Shown here piece after piece: positions 57,266 through 64,000 of a DNA stretch of 64,000 nt. The stretch is from positions 186,001-250,000 of the forward strand of contig JAGYXB010000620.1 of the NCBI GenBank assembly GCA_022495005.1. Direction: 5' to 3'. The position numbers and the translations under genes were made by a program. Numbering within the stretch: position 1 is the first letter of the stretch; the number at the start of each line of letters is the position of its first letter. The DNA is from Rhyacophila brunnea. Lineage: Eukaryota; Arthropoda; Insecta; Trichoptera; Rhyacophilidae. A model generated the notes under the pieces. That model was not told where the DNA came from. It searched no databases and worked only from the letters and a program-made list of their open reading frames with translations.

Positions 57266-57865
57266 CTTACCCTGTCAGGTTCTTTAGTACCCTGTCACAC
57301 ATAAATGGGTGGTTCACTATAATTATGGATCAAGTCCATCAAAATGGATCCTGAGATATTTGTACCTAAAGCTAAAACTCCTTTTGTAAAATTCAGGAAT
57401 GGTTTCACTGTATATGCTTACCATATTTTAATAGTTTAAATAAATAGTCGAAACATAAAGTATATACAAGCTTTATTAATACTGGCAAATTAATGTTAGC
57501 AAATACATCTTTACACTGCTGAAGGAACTGACAAAATGGACATGATTCACATTCAATTTGATTTCGTATCAATACTAGTATTACCATTTATGCGGAGAAT
57601 TGTAGAGCTAGGTACGATTGTGATATTAACACGCAATATAGAAATCTGTTTTATCTAGCCAGTGACACAAAAAAATCGAATTTTATGAAAATTTGGACTT
57701 GATCCATAATTATTGTGAAACACCCAAATATGCACGTAAACTTCTTACGTTTAGTTAAAAAAAAATGTGACCAATAATTTAATCATAATATAGTCCATAT
57801 TTATGATAGTAGGTAGGTATATCGCTAACAGTCTTTCATAATTCTACCATATAAACTGAACATTT
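57266..57865. other. No gene seen
   Basis: A loose inverted pair (TTCACTATAATTATGGATCAAGTCC at 57312 and GGACTTGATCCATAATTATTGTGAA at 57695-57719) bounds about 400 bp of AT-rich DNA, probably another MITE. No frame of interest. Confidence 0.5.
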
Positions 57866-58128
57866 TTATTCAACGAATAATTTACAAGATTTAAGAATGT
57901 AACATTCTAATTATTGAACATACATAATATATAGTATAACCAATGGAAAAAAATCTTTTTGATAAAAGTAAGACACCCCCAGGATCGAACCTGCATCTCT
58001 CGAGTATCGCGCCCACGCACATAGACCACTAGCACATATACCACTCAGAAGTGTTTTCAAAATTATGTTTGTTCAATAATTAGAATGTTACATTCTTAAA
58101 TCTTGACAATTAATTATTCATTGAATAA
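57866..58128. mobile_element. Palindromic tRNA-like-bearing MITE
   Basis: TTATTCAACGAATAA (57866-57880) and TTATTCATTGAATAA (58114-58128) close it. Arms with TAAGAATGTAACATTCTAAT are mirrored. A minus-strand tRNA-like core lies off-centre (57971-58045; B box AGGATCGAACCTG). Confidence 0.75.
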
Positions 58129-58500
58129 ATAAAATAGTAAATTAAAAATTATTAGCAAGTTCAAGTAAGTTACAACAAAAAAAACTTGATGTCGTGACGT
58201 CGGTTAGTAATTATAGTAATACGAGTACCTCCTTTTATTTATAATACAAAAGCCGATCGCCAATAGTAGCTCAATCCGGAAAACGCTTCAGAGAATATTG
58301 AAAGGCATTAGTGAAAGTTTGTCGCAATTAAGTATGACTCCTTTAGCATAGTGGTATATGTGCATGGGTGCGATACCCGAGAGATGCAGGTTCGATTCCT
58401 GCGGGTTGTCTTACTTTTTTCAAAAAGATTTTTCCATTGGTTATAATATATTTTATCAGAAGTGTTTTCAAAATTATTTATTTTGAACATTTTACGTTAC
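58129..58500 (+). mobile_element. tRNA-like-bearing MITE, plus copy
   Basis: Runs through ATTATTAGCAAGTTCAAG, GACGTCGGTTAGTAAT, GTTTGTCGCAATTAAGTATG, a tRNA-like core (58335-58411, A box TAGCATAGTGGTATATG, B box GGTTCGATTCC, perfect T-arm) and AAAAAGATTTTTCCATTGG, ATCAGAAGTGTTTTCAAAATTAT. This is the same order as the minus copy at 35150-35513, so the unit is about 390 bp. It sits directly against the palindromic copy. Confidence 0.75.
58335..58411 (+). other. Best tRNA-like core of the family
   Basis: D-arm-like TAGCATAGTGGTATATG, anticodon-arm-like ATGGGTGCGATACCCGA and T-arm GCAGGTTCGATTCCTGC are all readable. The acceptor ends pair only partly and the base before the anticodon is G rather than T. 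Not called as a tRNA gene. Confidence 0.5.
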
Positions 58501-58766
58501 AATATGTACTGCGGAATCCTGGGTCAGCTTTTTCCATATATCCCTATCCTCTGTAAGTCTTAGAATTATATAGGTTTTTAAGTGAACTATTTCAGTTGGT
58601 TATGTCACGTCATCGGTGTTCGCCTTCTGCAACTTTTAATTGACTCACTGTCCATAAAGGCCACTACCTAAAACAACCCTTCAACGCGACCGAGTATTCG
58701 CATAATACAACGCAGGCAGATAGAGGTCAATCGTCGTTGATTTTCAGTTCGTGGTTTATCGAAATG

Positions 58767-58994
58767 TTAGCTTTGCCTAGCTAGGCTAGGGTTACGGTAT
58801 CCACAGTGACCGGTGCCATCAGCACATCTCGAATACGTAGAGCATTTTCTTGTCTTTTGTGTCATGGGCCGAAATGCACATGCGGGCACGACCATCAAGA
58901 CGCTGAACACGTCCTTTGAGACTGCCTGCTGATGGGGTCTGATTGAACGGAGTCGTCCACACACGGGCCCAATTAACCACTTAAATAACTCCAA
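58767..58994 (-). other. Unrecognised open frames, two phases
   Basis: One minus-strand frame is open for 75 codons. Another phase over the same bases reads NWARVWTTPFNQTPSAGSL and LDGRARMCISAHDTKDKKM before a stop. GC content is higher than around. I cannot tell which, if either, was coding, and know no family for it. Confidence 0.25.
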
Positions 58995-59410
58995 TCCCTC
59001 CTTAGATTTATGATTTTCAACTCCTGACTCTTATGTTTCGGCAAAGTTTCAATACACCGGTATAGAGGACACTTCATGTCATTAATGATTAATGACGACA
59101 GAGCAAGTCAAGATTCTTATTTTATTTTCTAAACCATTTCTTTTAGCAGCAAGGTGCATGGTTATGGTTGCTACATCGTTACTGTACAGCTTCATTTAGG
59201 GACAAGGAAGTATGGTACTGGAATCATTCTGACACGTTTATAGCGTCATGGAAGGCGGCCGTGCACAAATCGCGCCTGCATATACATGACGGGTGGACAT
59301 GGGTTAGCTTAAATCGTGGTTTGTAATGTCCAGACTTCCAGGTCATACATGAGTATGTAAATGCAAATTATCCCTTGTGATATTATGATCTTTTCATACA
59401 GGGGGGGGGC
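58995..59410. other. No gene seen
   Basis: Mixed composition, no bounded repeat or exon. Confidence 0.35.
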
Positions 59411-59575
59411 TTAATTTATTTATTTATTTAAAAAAAATAAAACATTGTGAACATAACAAATCTAAATTCAAGACGTAAATAATATGAGTCTTACATTATA
59501 ACAAAACTATTAACCTCACAAGAGAGAAGAGAATATATTAAATAATAATAAACAATAAAAATAAAAACATATCTA

Positions 59576-59690
59576 TACAGAAAAATAAAATTTTGAAAAT
59601 AAAAATCAATACAATTTTATATAGAAAAATAAAATTTTGAAAACAAAAAACATACAATTTTATACAGAAAAATAAAATTTCGAATACAAA
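59576..59690. repeat. Three tandem 44-bp A-rich units
   Basis: ATACAGAAAAATAAAATTTTG...ACAATTTT repeats three times; two related units occur at 48418-48500 in the other copy of the tail. They belong to the 3' untranslated region of the element. Confidence 0.75.
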
Positions 59691-59770
59691 ATACATAGCA
59701 CGTCACCGAAAATATCTACATCTTTGGGGAGCGTATTGACTAGTCTTGCACCCCTCGCTAATGGTGCCTG

Positions 59771-60081
59771 TGGGTCTATTCTATACTTATCGAACACTAA
59801 AGTGATAAATAGTATCAAACTTAGGGTATGTTTGTATAAAAATATGAGTACTTATTGTAACAATTACACGAAGTTGGTTTTTATTGTTGCAATAAGTGCG
59901 ATATTTTAACAGCAGCAAGATAGGTGCTGTTAAGTTAAAATATAGCACTTATTGCAACAATGAAAACCAACTTCGTGTAATTGTTACAATAAGTGCTAAT
60001 ATTTTTATACAAACCTACCCTAAATTTGATAATATTTATCACTTTATCACTTTAGTGGTCGATAAGTATAGAATAGACCCA
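59771..60081. mobile_element. Foldback element inserted at CTG
   Basis: Ends TGGGTCTATTCTATACTTAT and its inverse bound 311 bp, with CTG on each side (59768-59770, 60082-60084). The empty site is readable in the paralogous tail at about 48561-48580 (GGTGCCTGATAGGCTTG). Almost the whole element folds on itself: CTTATTGTAACAATTACACG, AAGTTGGTTTT and GCACTTATTGCAACAATGAA form long arms around a GCTGTTAAGTTAAAATA centre. No frame. Confidence 0.92.
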
Positions 60082-60329
60082 CTGATAGGCTTGACACGAG
60101 GAGACGGTTACAATCCAGAATATATCATTGCTGCGACCACGTAGGTAATTAATTTACAGGCGCATGTAAATTCAAACTAATATGGTTTTATAGTATTTAG
60201 CTGTATGTATAAGCAAGCATTGTATGCATATATCTATATAAATACTTTTAATAAATCGAACAATTTATCTCGATTCAGCAAAAAAGTTTATACATATTGT
60301 TACGTCTCCGATGTGTTCATTTGTCTAAC

Positions 60330-60560
60330 ATGACTCGGGTAACAAATCAAGCGTCCGCTGGTTTTCAGTATTATGTATTTTCCGTACCAGTCGAATATTT
60401 TCCGATCTGGCGATTCGGGAATATCATAAAATCGAACTTTAATTCCGCGAGTAGCGACCCGTAATTTCTCGATTGAATTATTCTGCTCTATTTATCCGAA
60501 GCGAATTGGTGCGAGGTCAGATAAGATGGGAGCTACATATCGAGACGAGATTTTAAAAGG
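60330..60560. other. GC-richer single-copy island
   Basis: No repeat copy and no exon-like frame. Includes GGTCAGATAAGATGGG (a GATA-type motif) and several CG dinucleotides. Candidate conserved noncoding element (inference). Confidence 0.3.
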
Positions 60561-60615
60561 AGCAACTTTTTGGAACTAATGCGCATAGATAATAATGCTT
60601 CTGTTGTAGGGTTGA

Positions 60616-60811
60616 GTAAACCTCTACAATTCCACTTCTCTCGGTCCTGTGCGTTGCGTTGCCACTCACTTCCGCAGAACTTTATCATTTTATTTCATTT
60701 CATTTCCTCTAGGTCTACCTTGCGGACGTTTTGTACCTATTGGTTACCACTGGATGACTAAATTTGTCCAACGATTGTCCCTTCTTCGAGTTATGTGTCC
60801 AGCCTGCTAGA
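60616..60811 (-). pseudogene. RTE-like retrotransposon ORF2 fragment
   Basis: On the minus strand: GHITRRRDNRWTNLVIQW, a stop, PIGTKRPQGRPRGN, then after a frameshift IKFCGSEWQRNAQDREKWN. These are the blocks seen at 27999-28337 (RRQNNRWINQVIQW, GTKRSQNRPKG, CGS, REKW), and here the AQDR motif is intact. It ends before the usual AFIQQW block. Confidence 0.8.
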
Positions 60812-62085
60812 TATATATATATTCTTCTTGACAGTACAACCTATATACGGTCATAGCCTCATTCAGCAGCCGCCTCCACACTCCAAAACCTCCTTCAATT
60901 TTGAACTCTCAATGAATTTAAATCCGACTCGAAACTATGTCTCTATCTTGAACGTGGTTGACCAGCTTTTCGTTTGCCAGTCGGTATCCCAAATACTAGT
61001 TTTGTTATTATTATATTATTCTTCATAGGTTATCAATGGTTTAGTTATCGAAGATGGGCCAATTTGATGTTTTTTGAGATTTTTTGTGTTTTAAAACACA
61101 TTGATTGCTGAGTAGATGAATTTATTTACCTTTAATTACCACATTAAAATAGCATGCTAATAATATTTAATGGCCACCTAATCGTTACGCACTGGGCGCG
61201 TCTTAAGCGTCCAATGTATTAAGCATCTAAATAAGTAATAGTTATTTTTATTAAAATTGTAGGCTTGACCATTGCATTGCGTTTTTTTTACCACAGTGCA
61301 TTTCTGATAAATAAAATTTAAAAAAAACTTAAGTATTAAATTTCTACAAATCTATCGGCAATGCGAAATGACTTGCTGATAATTTAATCATAAGACATAG
61401 TAAACCTTCTTCCGCTTCACTTTCGTAGCCCTTACTCTATTATTATTTAAGGAAATATCATGAATCTGTACCATATTACGTAAGAAAAAATTAACCTCAA
61501 TTTACTGCATTACTACTAATTATCGCGAAACAATACATGGGCGGGTATAACGTTTTAGCCATGGTTTTACATGCAAACCATGATATACACGGACTTCTAA
61601 ACACCCAAAATCCTGAATTGAAATTTGTAGCAAAGCAATGAATTGACTCTTAAAATGTTTTATTCGTTCAGTTTATGACTGGTTGTTAGCTATATGTAAG
61701 TATTAATTATTCTCGTAATTTGTTCCTTTTAACTTTAACGGATATTACGCTATCAGTGTACCTTTCAGACAAAAAAACTATATAAATTAAGCTGACACTT
61801 TCTTTGTAGTCGTTTATATGTTGCGTTACTATCGAGGCTTTTTAATTCATAATGAAAGACAACTTTTTCAAAATTAAAAGCCATGAATAACATATGCGGA
61901 TTATATTACAAGAAATGATTATATTTTCATTTCTTATAAAATGGAATTCTACCAAGTAAATGCTAAGTCAATTAACGGATTATATTAATTATTATGCCAA
62001 AGATTGTAGTAAGTAATTGTTTTTGAACATTTTAAACAAAAACGTTCTCCTATGTAAAACGAGATATAGCCGTTAAAAACATATG
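60812..62085. other. No gene seen
   Basis: AT-rich; no bounded repeat or exon. Confidence 0.4.
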
Positions 62086-62342
62086 TATATGTGTCGCTAG
62101 ATTTCAAAATCAGCCAAGTCCATAATAGATTAATAGGAGAAAAACAATTTTTTGTTTTCTCAAATACACAGTCACAAGGGTGAAAGTTTGTATTATTTCG
62201 AGTATAGATTATTTAAAATTAATAAATTCCACATTTGGATAATGCAGAAATGTTGGAAAGCAGTAGTTCTTCAAAATTCACAAAAAAGTCAAAAATACTT
62301 AAAGGTGGACTTGGCTGATTTTGAAATGTAGCGACACATATA
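62086..62342. mobile_element. MITE with 37-bp terminal inverted repeats
   Basis: Left 62086-62122 starts TATATGTGTCGCTAGATTTC and recurs inverted at 62306-62342 with one mismatch; both end AATCAGCCAAGTCCA internally. Body 183 bp, non-coding. TA at both tips suggests a TA-target (Tc1/mariner-type) element. High similarity of arms points to a recent insertion. Confidence 0.88.
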
Positions 62343-62690
62343 TCCTTAGTTTAATCAAATCAAGATTGAGTAGAACAGGCACTTAAGAAATTCATAATTA
62401 TTATTGTCAACACCTAGATTTTAATTTAACTGTATATCATACGAGTTTAACTTCAAATAAATATGGCACTCGACTATATTACTGCCCCATCCTATCTTTA
62501 CGACAGCGGAGAAACTTCCTTGTTGTTTTGTAGTCCAGATGTTCCAATATATTTCATTCAATTATATTCCTAACTATTATCTAATAACACTAACGTATAT
62601 TTAAATAATTCGAACAGTCACTGTATTATTAATGGTTTGCCATGTTTTTGGTTGTTTGTTAAGTTCTAGTTTCATTTTAGCGATCTAATC
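62343..62690. other. No gene seen
   Basis: AT-rich without features. Confidence 0.4.
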
Positions 62691-62869
62691 CGGCGCAAAA
62701 ACTAACACCAGCTAAGTAAAGATTCAAGAAGATATAAATGCGTTCGACAAGGTTAATGGTTATCAAAAACATACAACGATAATGTGGAATCACGGGTTCA
62801 CAAATGTGATAAACATGGTTAAAATCCAGGAGATGCTTTAGGTCGACAACTGTCTACATGGGGTAGCGA

Positions 62870-63139
62870 ATCTAGCTTCTGAGGGTTTATAAACATGGGC
62901 AAGACTAGCAGAACGTCTGTCATCTGAAGCCATTATCGATCATGGCACTAGTCAATACACTGAAAATATAGTTCGGTGCACCCGAGACAGTATAGAGACA
63001 TGGGAAATTCTCTAATGATAAAGTCTGGATCTGCGGAAAAATACATCACTCAAATACAATTGCAACGAGATCTTATAAGCTGAGGACAATTATTGTTTTT
63101 CCGTTGCTAGTTTATGGAGCGAGACGTTCGAAGTTAAGT
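62870..63139 (+). pseudogene. Decayed non-LTR reverse transcriptase fragment
   Basis: The last part reads VWICGKIHHSNTIATRSYKL and RTIIVFPLLVYGARRSKL, recognisably the K--LYK---LP-LLYGAETW-L block following the reverse transcriptase domain in CR1/RTE LINEs. The upstream part to 62870 is less readable and may include further frames. No 3' blocks follow, so it is an internal or truncated relic. Confidence 0.55.
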
Positions 63140-63679
63140 TCTTCCCATAATAAAGGTATATATCTTGCTCATTTTTAAAGATCTATACAGCTGTAACGAC
63201 TGGGACCCATGTAGAATCTTCAGCACACAAAAATTTATAAATTAAAGTCATTTTGGAGTAACTTAATATTTTATAATATTGTGTATTATCCTAATAATAC
63301 TACAGCTTGCCGCAACGTAAAATGCTGCAAGATTGATGTAATAATGTAGTTATGTAGAATGAGCCTTATATGAATCGATGTCTTTAATTTTTCGTTTAAT
63401 ATCTGACATATTCTCTCTCCGACGAATTATGGTTACTCTTTAGATTGCGTTTGTTAATTCTCGAATAATTTGAAAAGTTTTTCTCCCACCCTTGTGATAA
63501 TGTGTTCTAACACACACGCGCAATTTCAATCAATAACTTTATCATTAGTTAAGTAAAGGGTTACGTACCTTTGTGTATTATAGTTACTTAATATTTCAGT
63601 GAACCAACGGTAAATAATTTATAGGTAAGAATATTTTTTGGAAATGAATAAAATATCCTCTCTTTGTTTTACTTTAAAT

Positions 63680-63960
63680 TGTTTGAATAATAAAAATAAT
63701 TGAAGCGGGCAAACTTTAGTGAAAGGTTGCGAAATAAAACAATGGCGAATTCCAGCAGTCTAAACGGCGCAATAATTCTTCAATTTTTTTCCTTCTAACA
63801 TTCCTTCGTCTGGAAAGTGAAAATTAAATAATTAGTAAAGTTAATATCGGGAGCTTCTGCTAGGCGTTGGATTTTAATTAAACCATTTTATAGGGCTAGT
63901 GTGTTTCTCTGTTCTCGTAGCTTCTTTTGTGCCATGTACAGACTGTTCGCAAATTAGTAT
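63680..63960. other. Single-copy stretch with homeodomain-type motifs
   Basis: Contains AACAATGG (Sox-type), AAATAATTAGT and TTTAATTAAACC within about 180 bases, in less AT-rich context than the flanks. No exon. Regulatory role is inference. Confidence 0.25.
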
Positions 63961-64000
63961 GACTTATTATAAACAGATACCGGAAATTTATACTGTGAAA

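Larger units (their letters stand above)
59412..60180 (-). pseudogene. Non-LTR retrotransposon tail split by a foldback
   Basis: On the minus strand: upstream sequence (60180-60085), then a 311-bp insertion, then ARLVNTLPKDVDIFGDVLC-type coding end, stop, three 44-bp A-rich units (59576-59690) and an (AAAT)n tail at 59412-59432. Apart from the insertion it aligns with 48412-48690. The tail type fits Jockey/CR1-like LINEs; clade is tentative. Confidence 0.65.

Noticed and set aside
58335..58411. Possible functional tRNA gene with a perfect T-arm
   Set aside because: It belongs to a dispersed family, the acceptor ends pair poorly and the anticodon loop lacks the invariant T, so it is a tRNA-derived module.

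Overview
The window looks like intergenic or intronic DNA of an insect, most probably a moth or butterfly. The basis is an AT-rich composition (estimated by eye), frequent TAGGTAGG/CCTACCTA tracts, a TTAA-targeting piggyBac element with a spliced-type leader, CCTAA-type tracts like the insect telomere repeat, tRNA-derived SINEs, non-LTR retrotransposon tails and many short inverted-repeat elements. I found no host protein-coding exon I can support, no true tRNA or rRNA gene, no bacterial-style operon and no CRISPR array. The order assignment is an inference.

Layout. 1-2.7 kb: an almost intact piggyBac-like element (34-2685) with TTAA duplications; its transposase is broken by one in-frame TAG. 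2.7-9.2 kb: a decayed non-LTR retrotransposon tail, a hairpin element with a CCTAA core, and two short inverted-repeat elements. 9-17 kb: RTE-like and other LINE fragments, a SINE, and a hAT derivative that keeps the last part of its transposase. 17-28 kb: a long dispersed repeat, a tRNA-like-bearing inverted-repeat element, a clean hAT MITE with an 8-bp duplication, a LINE tail with 107-110 bp tandem units, another SINE and an RTE tail. 29-36 kb: second copies of earlier MITEs, a three-level nest of insertions (31648-32434) and a small hAT MITE. 36-52 kb: foldback elements, SINEs and a 360-bp inverted-repeat family. 53.8-55.1 kb: a 1.24-kb element with 36-bp termini, about seven copies of a subterminal motif and one orphan coding exon with a splice donor. 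55-64 kb: more MITEs, LINE tails, one foldback insertion caught inside a LINE tail, and GC-richer single-copy islands.

The families explain one another. A foldback family sits inside a retrotransposon tail and inside a relative, and each time the uninterrupted site can be read elsewhere in the window; both insertions duplicated the same three bases, CTG. The tRNA-like elements, the CCTAA-core elements and the long 17.7/50.5 kb repeat each occur two or more times, so their limits can be set by comparison within the window.

Between the repeats are short, GC-richer, repeat-free islands (about 13.3, 18.8, 32.5, 43.3, 46.0, 47.2-48.1, 52.8, 60.3 and 63.7 kb). They lack convincing reading frames and are candidates for conserved noncoding, regulatory DNA. 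All family names were assigned by reading motifs; no database search was possible.
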